From: an uncultured Desulfovibrio sp.
Lineage (GTDB): Bacteria > Desulfobacterota > Desulfovibrionia > Desulfovibrionales > Desulfovibrionaceae
Length of the DNA stretch: 18,996 nt
Assembly: GCA_900541395.1 (NCBI GenBank)
Contig: UQJT01000043.1
Span: forward strand, 1 to 18,996
Reading direction: 5' to 3'
The translations under genes and the position numbers were made by a program. The notes beneath the pieces were generated by a model. It had not been told where the DNA came from. It was given only the letters and a program-made list of their open reading frames with translations, and did not search any database. Every line of letters starts with the position of its first letter. The stretch's first letter is position 1. Positions 6,377-13,370 of the stretch are shown here, in pieces.

Positions 6377-8458
6377 ATGCATACCGTTATTTTCCGGGAA
6401 CGGCTTGCCCGCTGGCAACCGCTCCCCGTTCTGGCCCTCGCGCTGCTGATCAACACGGCTCTGTTTTTTTCGGCGCGTCTTGCTCTTTTATATTTTCTGC
6501 TGCCCGACATCACCCAGACAGGACACATTGCCCGCGCTCTGTATATCGGCCTCAAATTCGACGCCCGCTACGCGGTGTTTCTGACTCTGCCCCTGGCCTT
6601 GTGCCTGTTGATTCCCGCTCTGGAACGACGGGTATCGGGACCCGGCCGCGCCATCGCGCGATCGGTTCTGTGCTGGGTGGAAGCTCTCCTTTTCGGCGCG
6701 GCCCTGCTGATCTACATGCTGGACTTCGGCTTTTTCTTCTACCTGCATGCCCGCCTGGACATGACGGCTCTGGCCTTTGTCGAGGATCCGCTCATCTCCG
6801 CCACCATGGTCTGGCAGAGTTACCCGGTCCTGTGGCTGCTGGCGCTCTTCATCCTGGCCGTGGCGCTGTACGGTATGCTGCTGGGCCGCGCGCTGCGCCG
6901 CCACGTTCCGGTCCCCGTCCGACGCGGACGGCCCGCGCCGGACGGCTCCGTATCTCTCAGGCGACGCCTGCTGTTGACCTTGTCGGCTCTGATCGGGCTG
7001 TTCGTCATGGGATATGGGCAAATCAGCTCCAACCTCTTTCCTCTGCGCTGGAGCAACGCCTATTTCAGCGCCGATACCAACATCGCCCTGCTGGCTCTGA
7101 ACCCCATCCAAAACCTGTACGACACCCGCCGTTACGGGCAGGCCTCGCCGCCCGATCTCGAGGCAACGGCCGAGGCATGGCCGCGCATGGCCGCCTGGTT
7201 GGGTCTGCCTCCGGACCAGAAGCCCCTGACCTACGCCCGCTCCTATCCTGACCGCCCGGAAGCGAAGCGGCCCAATGTGGTGATCATCCTTATGGAATCC
7301 CTGGGCTGGCCGCGCACCTCCCTGGCCCCGGCTCCGGCCGGAAGCGACGATGCCGGCCCCACGCCCTTTCTGGCCGAATTGGCGGCCAAGAGTCTCTATT
7401 ATCCCAACTTTTACGCCCCAACCCGAACCACTGCCCGGGCCATATTCACCACCATTTCCGGAGTGCCCGACGTCAACCATACGGGCGGCACCACCTCGCG
7501 CAATCCCAAGCTGGTGGATCAGTCGACCATATTCAACGAATTCCGAGGCTATGAAAAATACTATATGATCGGCGGCAGCGCGAGTTGGGCCAACATCCGG
7601 GGCCTGCTGCAACACAACATAACGGACCTTCACCTTATGGAGGAAGCCTCCTGGGAGGCCCCCAACGTGGATGTCTGGGGCATTTCCGACCTGGCTCTGC
7701 TGCGCGAAGCCGTGGGAGTGTTCAATCAGAGCCCCAAACCGTTTCTGGCTTTCATCCAGACGGCGGGGTTCCATCGTCCCTACACCATCCCCGACGACAA
7801 CGAGGGGTATGTCAAAGCCCCCGCCCCCTCGCCCGAAACACTGAAGCATTATGGCTTTGAAAGCGTTGAGGAGTATCAGTCCATCCATTTCGCGGACTGG
7901 GCTTTGCGCCGCTTTTTCGAACGGGCCAGCCGCGAGCCCTGGTTCGACAATACCATTTTCGCCGTTTTCGGCGATCACGGCCTGAACAACGCCTCGACCA
8001 ACATGAGCCCCGGGTACCTGCTCTGCGGCCTCCAGGCATGGCATATTCCTCTGCTTCTGTATGCGCCCGGCGGACAAATCCAGCCCGGCATCAACCCGGC
8101 TCCCCACACGCAGTTGGACGTGCTGCCCACCCTGGCCTCGGCGGCGGGGGTGGCATACCGCTCCAATACCCTGGGCCGCAATCTGCTCGATCCCCGCAAC
8201 GACCAGGACGCCGCGGCATTCATCAGCGCTTCCGACGACACCCGTTTTCTGATCAAAGACGGCTATTGCTTTGCCCGACGGCCCGACGCCGCGCAAAACG
8301 GCCTGTACAAGCTGGACGCCCCCACGGCGGAAAACCTGCTGTCCACGGAGCCGGACCGCGCCGCCGCCATGGAGCGACAAGTGGAAGATTTTTACCAAAC
8401 ATCCAAATACCTGCTGCACCACAACGGCAAGGACGCGCTGGCCCAGGCCGCGCCCTGA
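6377..8458 (+). CDS. LTA synthase family membrane sulfatase (phosphoglycerol/phosphoethanolamine transferase-like)
   Basis: This 693-residue protein has five predicted N-terminal membrane helices (about 16-42, 63-81, 97-123, 147-170, 197-215) and a periplasmic alkaline-phosphatase-like catalytic domain. Motifs numbered from the ATG: PNVVIILMESLGW with metal ligand E307; the segment TRTTARAIFTT with the likely nucleophile T352; TAGFHRPY with H466; AVFGDHG with D533 and H534. In Gram-positives this family makes lipoteichoic acid. Gram-negatives have relatives such as OpgB that add phosphoglycerol to periplasmic glucans. The acceptor here cannot be told. ATG 6377 is chosen because an in-frame TTG at 6341 forms the -35 box TTGACA; no clear Shine-Dalgarno precedes the ATG. 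It stands alone and converges on a flagellin gene. Confidence 0.88.
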   Translation: MHTVIFRERLARWQPLPVLALALLINTALFFSARLALLYFLLPDITQTGHIARALYIGLKFDARYAVFLTLPLALCLLIPALERRVSGPGRAIARSVLCWVEALLFGAALLIYMLDFGFFFYLHARLDMTALAFVEDPLISATMVWQSYPVLWLLALFILAVALYGMLLGRALRRHVPVPVRRGRPAPDGSVSLRRRLLLTLSALIGLFVMGYGQISSNLFPLRWSNAYFSADTNIALLALNPIQNLYDTRRYGQASPPDLEATAEAWPRMAAWLGLPPDQKPLTYARSYPDRPEAKRPNVVIILMESLGWPRTSLAPAPAGSDDAGPTPFLAELAAKSLYYPNFYAPTRTTARAIFTTISGVPDVNHTGGTTSRNPKLVDQSTIFNEFRGYEKYYMIGGSASWANIRGLLQHNITDLHLMEEASWEAPNVDVWGISDLALLREAVGVFNQSPKPFLAFIQTAGFHRPYTIPDDNEGYVKAPAPSPETLKHYGFESVEEYQSIHFADWALRRFFERASREPWFDNTIFAVFGDHGLNNASTNMSPGYLLCGLQAWHIPLLLYAPGGQIQPGINPAPHTQLDVLPTLASAAGVAYRSNTLGRNLLDPRNDQDAAAFISASDDTRFLIKDGYCFARRPDAAQNGLYKLDAPTAENLLSTEPDRAAAMERQVEDFYQTSKYLLHHNGKDALAQAAP

Positions 8459-8515
8459 CCGTGCCCGTCGCTCCGTATCCTGCAAAAAGTTGCCGACGTT
8501 GTCGCCGACCTCATA

Positions 8516-8549
8516 AAGAAGCCCCCGCGTGGCAACGCGGGGGCTTCTT
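8516..8549. terminator. bidirectional terminator between convergent genes
   Basis: Perfect 15-bp arms (8516-8530 and 8535-8549, AAGAAGCCCCCGCGT and complement) carry a four-base loop. The A-side and T-side flanks make it usable in both directions. It lies about 58 bases after the LTA-synthase-like stop and about 75 bases after the flagellin stop. Confidence 0.85.
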
Positions 8550-8624
8550 GTTGGCGCTTTGAGTGGAGAGTCAGGCTGTATTCCGGATCGAAACCCGATC
8601 GTCTTACAGGTTGACGGGGAAGGA

Positions 8625-9503
8625 TTACAGCAGATTCAAGGCCAGTTGCGGCAGGGAATTGGCCTGCGAAAGCATGGCCACGGCCGACTGGGTAAGAATC
8701 TGGTTCTTGACGAAGTTGGTCATTTCCGAGGCGACGTCCACGTCGGAAATGCGCGATTCGGCGGCCTGCAGATTTTCCGCCTGGATTTGAAGGTTGCTGA
8801 TGGTGTTTTCCAAACGGTTTTGCATGGCGCCCAAATGGGCACGGATGCTGTCCTTGGACACAATGGCGTTCTGCAGGGCCTCCAGAGCCTTTTGGGCCCG
8901 CTCCTGGGTCGATATGGTGCTTCCGTCGCCGGAGGCGGCGTTGCCCACGCCCAGGGAGGACGCCGTAGCGTTGCCGATCTTGATGTAATAATAGTCTTCC
9001 GCGCTGTCGTTGGCCGTACCGAAGTGAATCTTGAGTGCGCCCGTGGACTTGAGCCCCGAACCGCTATGCGTGCCGCTCAGGGTGCCGTCCAACAGCTTGA
9101 TGCCGTTGAAGTCCGTGGCGTTGGCGATTCGGGTGATTTCCGAAGCCATTTGCTGGTATTCGGAATCGATGAGCAGGCGCTGGGTCGAATCGTAGGTGCC
9201 CGTGGCCGCCTGCTCCGCCAGTTCCTTCATGCGGATCAACTTCTCGTCGATAACGCTCAGTGCGCCGTCGGCCGTCTGAATGAGCGAAATGCCGTCGTTG
9301 GCGTTGCGCACGCCCTGGTTCAGAGCGGCTATGTCGGACCGCATCAGCTCGCGGATGGCCAGGCCTGCCGCGTCGTCGGCCGCCGTATCCACACGCAGGC
9401 CTGAAGACAGCTTGCGCGTCGAGTCCGACAGCTTGTTATACGACGAAGACAGATACCGGGCCGAGGTATAGGCCATCATATTGTTGTTAATGGTGAGAGA
9501 CAT
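8625..9503 (-). CDS. fliC: flagellin 1
   Basis: This 292-residue flagellin is the filament subunit, secreted by the flagellar type III apparatus and polymerised outside the cell. The conserved N-terminal D0/D1 region (about 1-140, MSLTINNN..., KLSSGLRVDTAADDAAGLAIRE) and the C-terminal D1/D0 region (about 205-292, LQIQAENLQAAESRISDVDVASEM) flank a very short variable part (about 145-200), so outer D2/D3 domains are lacking. ATG 9503 is preferred: AAGGAGG lies eight bases upstream, and the family starts with MSL.IN. The longer reading frame to 9533 adds ten residues that encode the ribosome binding site. The residues matching Salmonella R90, L94 and E114 are kept. It is a close paralogue of flagellin 2 at 12221-13111 and has its own sigma-28-type promoter. 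Confidence 0.96.
   Translation of the reverse strand: MSLTINNNMMAYTSARYLSSSYNKLSDSTRKLSSGLRVDTAADDAAGLAIRELMRSDIAALNQGVRNANDGISLIQTADGALSVIDEKLIRMKELAEQAATGTYDSTQRLLIDSEYQQMASEITRIANATDFNGIKLLDGTLSGTHSGSGLKSTGALKIHFGTANDSAEDYYYIKIGNATASSLGVGNAASGDGSTISTQERAQKALEALQNAIVSKDSIRAHLGAMQNRLENTISNLQIQAENLQAAESRISDVDVASEMTNFVKNQILTQSAVAMLSQANSLPQLALNLL
9093..9170. repeat. 78-bp perfect direct repeat, copy 1 (in flagellin 1)
   Basis: These 78 bases are identical, silent positions included, to 12701-12778 in flagellin 2. They encode the second D1 helix region (IDSEYQQMASEITRIANATDFNGIKL, in part). They are flanked by less similar sequence, so the identity suggests recent gene conversion or strong nucleotide-level constraint. 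Confidence 0.9.
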
Positions 9504-9607
9504 GAAGAATTCCTCCTTGAATAGGTGCGGCATCCATGCCTCGATCGGGGGAGCCGTCGTGCTCTCATCCGGCGGTCGCCTCTACTCCCTTCCCCACTCG
9601 CATTTTC

Positions 9608-9634
9608 TTTTCGGTTGAACGCCGCAGAGCTTAA
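9608..9634 (-). promoter_or_regulatory. sigma-28 (FliA) type promoter of flagellin 1
   Basis: On the minus strand, TTAA (9634-9631), a 15-base spacer and ACCGAAAA (9615-9608) match the FliA consensus TAAA-N15-GCCGATAA at 9 of 12 positions. This places the start site about 100 bases upstream of the flagellin ATG. The position and the flagellin target support the call. Confidence 0.6.
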
Positions 9635-9670
9635 GGGCGATTTTCATATGCCCTTTTCCCGGGACGCCCC

Positions 9671-9699
9671 TTGCGCTCCCCCGATACTGTCTCTATAAG
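9671..9699 (+). promoter_or_regulatory. sigma-70-type promoter of moaA
   Basis: TTGCGC (9671-9676), a 17-base spacer and TATAAG (9694-9699) lie just upstream of moaA, giving a leader of about 20 bases that holds the ribosome binding site AAGGA (9716-9720). Confidence 0.55.
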
Positions 9700-9727
9700 A
9701 AGGAAATTGCCCCGCAAGGATGTTTCT

Positions 9728-10723
9728 ATGGTTTCCCTTTCTCCTCTTGTCGACGCCCACGGCCGGGAAGTGCGTTATCTGCGCCTGTCCGTCACGGACC
9801 GCTGCAATCTGCGCTGCGTATACTGCCGCGTGGACAACTCCTTCATTCCCCACGATAATGTGCTGCGTTACGAGGAAATGGAACGGATCGTGGCCGTGGC
9901 CGTGGCCGCGGGCGTGCGCAAGGTCCGGCTGACCGGAGGCGAACCCTTCGTGCGCAAGGGCTTTCCCGAATTTCTCCAGCGCCTGCGCGCCAGTCACCCC
10001 GACGTGGATTTGCGCATCACCAGCAACGGCATCATGCTGGCCCCTCACGCCGCTCTGCTGCGCGAGCTGGACGCCCGGGTCAACCTGTCCCTCGACACGT
10101 TGCGGTCCGATCGGTTCGAACGCATCACAGGGCGCGACTTTCTGCCCCGCGTGCTCGCCGGTATGGACGCCTTGCTGGCGGCCGGGGTGTCGCTGAAGAT
10201 CAATGCAGTGGCTCTGCGCGGCGTCAACGACGACGAACTGCCCGACTTTCTGAACCTGGCCCGCACCCGGCCGCTGGACGTGCGTTTCATCGAGTTCATG
10301 CCCATGGGCGACTCCACCCTGTGGAACACGGAACATTACTGGCCCGCCACGGACATCCTGCGCGCCGCCGGGGAACTGCACGACCTGACGCCGCTGCCGC
10401 CCAATGCGGACACCGACGGCCCGGCCCGCATGTATGCCCTGGCGGGCGGCATCGGCCGCTTCGGGCTTATCACTCCTTTGTCCAACCATTTCTGCGCCAC
10501 CTGCAATCGTCTGCGCGTAACCTCGGACGGCAGGCTGCGCACATGCCTGTTCGACGACCGCGAATACCGCCTGGCCCCCATCCTCCGTCACCCCAGGCTG
10601 GATGACGAAACCCTGTTGCGCGTACTGCGTCGCGCCACGCTGCGTAAACCCATCGGCGCGCATTTGCTGGAAAAACGGCGGGGCGCCGTGGCTCGCAAAA
10701 CCATGACGGCCATCGGGGGATAA
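9728..10723 (+). CDS. moaA: GTP 3',8-cyclase MoaA (molybdenum cofactor biosynthesis)
   Basis: This 331-residue radical-SAM enzyme catalyses the first step of molybdopterin synthesis, rearranging GTP to 3',8-cyclo-7,8-dihydro-GTP, which MoaC then uses. The N-terminal SAM cluster motif is CNLRCVYC (C26, C30, C33). It is followed by the SAM-binding TGGEPFVR (69-76). The C-terminal cluster motif FCATCNRLRVTSDGRLRTC gives C256, C259 and C273 with the CxxCx13C spacing of MoaA. The protein ends in the conserved double glycine. ATG 9728 has AAGGA seven bases upstream; the longer frame from TTG 9671 overlaps the promoter. It is a single gene here, without other moa or moe genes. Molybdenum or tungsten enzymes such as formate dehydrogenase would be the clients. 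Confidence 0.97.
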   Translation: MVSLSPLVDAHGREVRYLRLSVTDRCNLRCVYCRVDNSFIPHDNVLRYEEMERIVAVAVAAGVRKVRLTGGEPFVRKGFPEFLQRLRASHPDVDLRITSNGIMLAPHAALLRELDARVNLSLDTLRSDRFERITGRDFLPRVLAGMDALLAAGVSLKINAVALRGVNDDELPDFLNLARTRPLDVRFIEFMPMGDSTLWNTEHYWPATDILRAAGELHDLTPLPPNADTDGPARMYALAGGIGRFGLITPLSNHFCATCNRLRVTSDGRLRTCLFDDREYRLAPILRHPRLDDETLLRVLRRATLRKPIGAHLLEKRRGAVARKTMTAIGG

Positions 10724-10747
10724 CAGCCTGTATTCCTTGTTTTATTA

Positions 10748-11033
10748 GGCTCTGTCCCAGTATTTGATTGATCTTGAGCGAAAAAATACCGTTAAACCGC
10801 CGAAGGCGCGAGCGTAGCGAGCTTTGAGCGCCCCCCGCCTGGAAGGCGGCATGGAGGGGGGCGAGGAGCGGCCTGATGTCGCGCGAAGCGGAGCCGGAAC
10901 AAACTCTTGGTTTGTTCCGGCGCGCTTCCGCCAGCGGTGGCCGAAGCCGGTCTTTCGCCCGTGTGGAACACGGACTGTTTTTGGGCCAACGTGAGTTTTC
11001 AAAAAAAGATCAATCGAGGACTGGGACATAGCC
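10748..11033. mobile_element. MITE-like non-autonomous element with 8-bp target site duplication
   Basis: Imperfect terminal inverted repeats of 28 bp (24 matches) lie at 10748-10775 and 11006-11033. The left end begins GGCTCTGTCCCAGT, and the right end reads GGCTATGTCCCAGT on the complement. The identical octamer TTTTATTA flanks both sides (10740-10747 and 11034-11041), as expected for a target duplication. The 286-bp interior has no credible gene and is structured: arms 10894-10904/10910-10920 (11 bp, loop TCTTG) and 10835-10840/10844-10849. The GG-start and 8-bp duplication fit families such as IS6 or IS1595, but no transposase is present to decide. It sits 24 bases after the moaA stop. 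Confidence 0.8.
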
Positions 11034-11048
11034 TTTTATTAAAACACA

Positions 11049-11080
11049 GGGCGCATGGAACGCCGGTGTTCCATGCGCCC
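11049..11080 (-). terminator. terminator of the MBL-fold gene
   Basis: Perfect 13-bp arms (11049-11061/11068-11080, GGGCGCATGGAAC and complement) carry a six-base loop. On the minus strand the stem is followed by CTGTGTTTTAAT. It starts 26 bases after the MBL stop. The neighbouring MITE is inserted just beyond this T tract. Confidence 0.8.
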
Positions 11081-11105
11081 CGTCTCTCGGCGACGACTAA
11101 AAGCC

Positions 11106-11948
11106 TTACTTCTGCATCAGGCCGGGCAGCATGATGTCCAGCAAAAAGACCGACTGATAATCCGGATATTGCTTCATGACGGCGGCCTTGGCCTCCTCGG
11201 GCGTCTTGGATTCGGCCACGGCCCTGTTGACGGCGGCATAGTAGTCGGCCACCTTCTGCACAAAGTCCGCGCTGTCGCCCGGCGTGCCGTGCCCGGCGAC
11301 AATCCAGGCATAGCCGTTCTGCTTCAGGGCTTCCAGTTGGACCAGACGCTGATCGAAGGGAGCCATGGGCACGTGTACGCCCACATAGCCCAGATGATGC
11401 ACCATAGCCGCCTTCTGGGCGGGCATTTCAATGATGGTCGCCTGCAGCTCGGGCAGACGCGTGAACACATATTCCACTCCATCAAAGCTACGGGCGCCGT
11501 TTTCCAACTTGGTCACCTTGGGGGCGGCGGTGTAGGGCACCATGTCGTTTCCCATAGACTGCCGAGCCTTGGTCACGGCTTCGTCGGTAATGACGTCGGC
11601 ATCCAGGCTGTACATAGCCACGCCGGGGAACACGGCATCCGCGCCCAACCAATGGTGATCGTCCCCGTGGGAAATGATCACGGCCTCCACCGGCTTGCCC
11701 AGCGAATCCACAAAAGCCTTGAAATCCTGATTCTGGGGAGCGTTGCCCGGCACGTCGAACACCACCAGTTTGTCGGCTTCCACCACCTGGGCCGCGCCGC
11801 CGGTTTTGGTCACGTAATCGTGTATCTTAACGCTGCCGAAAGCCTTGCTGTAAACCTGCCCCTGACTGGGGACGAAATCCGCCGCGAACGCCGTCCCGGC
11901 CAGGGCCAACACGGCCGGGGCCACCAAAGAAAGCAACAGCTTGTTCAT
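11106..11948 (-). CDS. exported metallo-beta-lactamase-fold protein
   Basis: This 280-residue protein has a Sec signal peptide (MNKLLLSLVAPAVLALAGTAFA, predicted cut before ADF), so it acts in the periplasm or outside. The fold is recognisable from VEADKLVVFDVPG, the strand-loop AVIISHGDDHHWLGAD and the later VAGHGTPGD. The usual first metal motif HxHxDH reads H94-G-D96-D97-H98-H99, that is, His to Asp at the second ligand and His where Asp is expected. H184-H185 and H220 could supply the remaining ligands. A glyoxalase-, lactonase- or sulfatase-like activity cannot be chosen. Two adjacent ATGs occur; AGGAG lies six bases before the second, so MNKLLL is taken as the start. It has its own promoter and terminator and no functional partner nearby. 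Confidence 0.8.
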   Translation of the reverse strand: MNKLLLSLVAPAVLALAGTAFAADFVPSQGQVYSKAFGSVKIHDYVTKTGGAAQVVEADKLVVFDVPGNAPQNQDFKAFVDSLGKPVEAVIISHGDDHHWLGADAVFPGVAMYSLDADVITDEAVTKARQSMGNDMVPYTAAPKVTKLENGARSFDGVEYVFTRLPELQATIIEMPAQKAAMVHHLGYVGVHVPMAPFDQRLVQLEALKQNGYAWIVAGHGTPGDSADFVQKVADYYAAVNRAVAESKTPEEAKAAVMKQYPDYQSVFLLDIMLPGLMQK

Positions 11949-12043
11949 CATACGCTCCTGTGTTTTCGCCAAAATGTTTTCCAGTAAACTAATTTGTCCC
12001 TATACCTGCCGGAACCACATCGGTTTCTCCGTCGGGTGCATCC

Positions 12044-12072
12044 TATTTAGTTCGATAACGAACAATTGTCAA
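12044..12072 (-). promoter_or_regulatory. promoter of the MBL-fold gene with embedded inverted repeat
   Basis: On the minus strand a perfect TTGACA (12072-12067), a 17-base spacer and TAAATA (12049-12044) form a good sigma-70 promoter. The spacer carries the inverted repeat GTTCG-TTAT-CGAAC (12050-12063), a likely repressor site. The leader to the ATG would be about 90 bases, with no recognised riboswitch. Confidence 0.6.
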
Positions 12073-12131
12073 CGAAATCTTTGTTTATTTTTTCAGCCTG
12101 CATCGGCTCCGCCTTCCCCATATCAAGAAAG

Positions 12132-12161
12132 AAGTCCCCCATCCTTTCGGATGGGGGACTT
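12132..12161 (-). terminator. terminator of flagellin 2
   Basis: Perfect 13-bp arms (12132-12144/12149-12161, AAGTCCCCCATCC and complement) carry a four-base loop. The minus strand continues CTTTCTTGAT. It begins about 60 bases after the flagellin stop and upstream of the MBL promoter. Confidence 0.85.
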
Positions 12162-12220
12162 TGACTTCCACCGGCCCGGGAGAAAACTCCGCAAGCCGCT
12201 CTCCTCCGCAGAAGTCGCCG

Positions 12221-13111
12221 TTACCCGATGAGACTCAGGGCCATCTGGGGCAGCGAGTTGGCCTGTCCCAACATGGACACGGCGGACTGCGTAAGAATCT
12301 GGTTACGCACGAAGTTGGTCATTTCCGTAGCCACGTCCACGTCGGAAATACGCGATTCGGCGGCCTGCAGGTTTTCGGCCTGAATGGACAGGTTGCTGAT
12401 GGTATTTTCCAAACGGTTTTGCAGGGCGCCCAGGTGCGCGCGGATGTTGTCCTTGGACACGATGGCGTTGTTGATCGCCTGCAAAGCCTTCTGGGCGTTT
12501 TCCTGGGTGGAGATGTTATGCCCGGCGGTGGTCGGGTCGGACTGGTTGCCTACGCCCAGAGCGGACGCGGTGGCCGTGCCGATCTGGATGTAGTAGTAGT
12601 CTTCCGCACTGTCGTTGGCCGTGCCGAAGTGGATCTTCAGCTTGCCCGTAGAGGTCAAACCGCTACCGTTGTGCGTGTCGCTCGACAGGTTGCCGTCCAG
12701 CAGCTTGATGCCGTTGAAGTCCGTGGCGTTGGCGATTCGGGTGATTTCCGAAGCCATTTGCTGGTATTCGGAATCGATCATCAGACGCTGGGTCGAGTCA
12801 TACGTGCCCGTGGCCGCCTGTTCCGCCAGTTCCTTCATGCGGACCAGCTTTTCGTCGATAACGCCCAACGCGCCGTCGGCCGTCTGAATGAGCGAAATAC
12901 CGTCGTTGGCGTTGCGCACGCCCTGGTTCAAAGCGGCTATGTCGGACCGCATCAGTTCGCGGATGGCCAGGCCCGCCGCGTCGTCGGCCGCCGTATCCAC
13001 GCGCAGGCCCGAAGACAACTTACGCGTTGAATCCGACAGCTTGCCGTAGCTGCTGTTCAGGTTCCGCGCGGAATTCATCGCCATCAGGTTGTGATTGATA
13101 ACGAGAGACAT
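12221..13111 (-). CDS. fliC: flagellin 2
   Basis: This 296-residue flagellin is a filament subunit, paralogous to flagellin 1 (8625-9503). The two are nearly the same in the N-terminal 130 residues and the C-terminal 90. They differ mainly in the short centre (about 150-205: SSDTHNGSGLTS and SDPTTAGHN here) and at the extreme ends (MSLVINHNLMAMNSARN; SLIG instead of NLL). ATG 13111 has GGAGGA about five bases upstream. The D1 motif IRMKELAEQA of flagellin 1 is VRMKELAEQA here. It has its own sigma-28-type promoter and its own terminator, so the two genes can be expressed independently. Having two differing subunits may allow mixed or switched filaments; which one dominates is not visible. Confidence 0.96.
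   Translation of the reverse strand: MSLVINHNLMAMNSARNLNSSYGKLSDSTRKLSSGLRVDTAADDAAGLAIRELMRSDIAALNQGVRNANDGISLIQTADGALGVIDEKLVRMKELAEQAATGTYDSTQRLMIDSEYQQMASEITRIANATDFNGIKLLDGNLSSDTHNGSGLTSTGKLKIHFGTANDSAEDYYYIQIGTATASALGVGNQSDPTTAGHNISTQENAQKALQAINNAIVSKDNIRAHLGALQNRLENTISNLSIQAENLQAAESRISDVDVATEMTNFVRNQILTQSAVSMLGQANSLPQMALSLIG
12701..12778. repeat. 78-bp perfect direct repeat, copy 2 (in flagellin 2)
   Basis: This stretch is identical to 9093-9170 in flagellin 1, in the same orientation, about 3.6 kb away. Confidence 0.9.
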
Positions 13112-13202
13112 GCTATTCCTCCATGAATTGATGTCCGGTTACGGCGGCGCCCCCGTCGGGCAAGCTGCTTCCCTGCAGCCATACCGCTGTTGTCATCCCC
13201 TT

Positions 13203-13229
13203 TTATCGGTCCATCCGGAAGACTCTATA
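13203..13229 (-). promoter_or_regulatory. sigma-28 (FliA) type promoter of flagellin 2
   Basis: On the minus strand, TATA (13229-13226), a 15-base spacer and ACCGATAA (13210-13203) match the FliA consensus at 10 of 12 positions. The site is about 90 bases before the flagellin start, as for flagellin 1. Confidence 0.7.
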
Positions 13230-13310
13230 GGGGAACGAGAAAATTTTTTTCGACATCCTCCTGTACTTCCTCTTCACGGTTCTGCCCGGCCCGAGCCGGG
13301 CCGCGATCGT

Positions 13311-13339
13311 TTGCCAAGCGGGACGGACCGGGCTACGCT
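13311..13339 (+). promoter_or_regulatory. sigma-70-type promoter of panB
   Basis: TTGCCA (13311-13316), a 17-base spacer and TACGCT (13334-13339) lie 32 bases before the panB ATG. A 7-bp hairpin (13284-13290/13295-13301) sits just upstream, between this promoter and the divergent flagellin promoter. Confidence 0.45.
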
Positions 13340-13370
13340 GCGGTCCTTCAACCCCTGCAGGAGGAATCCC

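Noticed and set aside
6488..8485. 665-codon minus-strand open frame
   Set aside because: It is antisense to the LTA-synthase-like gene, whose motifs and helices are clear; no family resemblance was seen.
9671..9727. upstream TTG start for moaA
   Set aside because: This TTG is part of the predicted -35 box. The ATG at 9728 has a proper ribosome binding site and gives the usual MoaA length.
10745..11029. 94-codon minus-strand frame spanning the MITE from end to end
   Set aside because: It has no recognised domain, no start signal, and composition set by the repeat; it is too short for a transposase.
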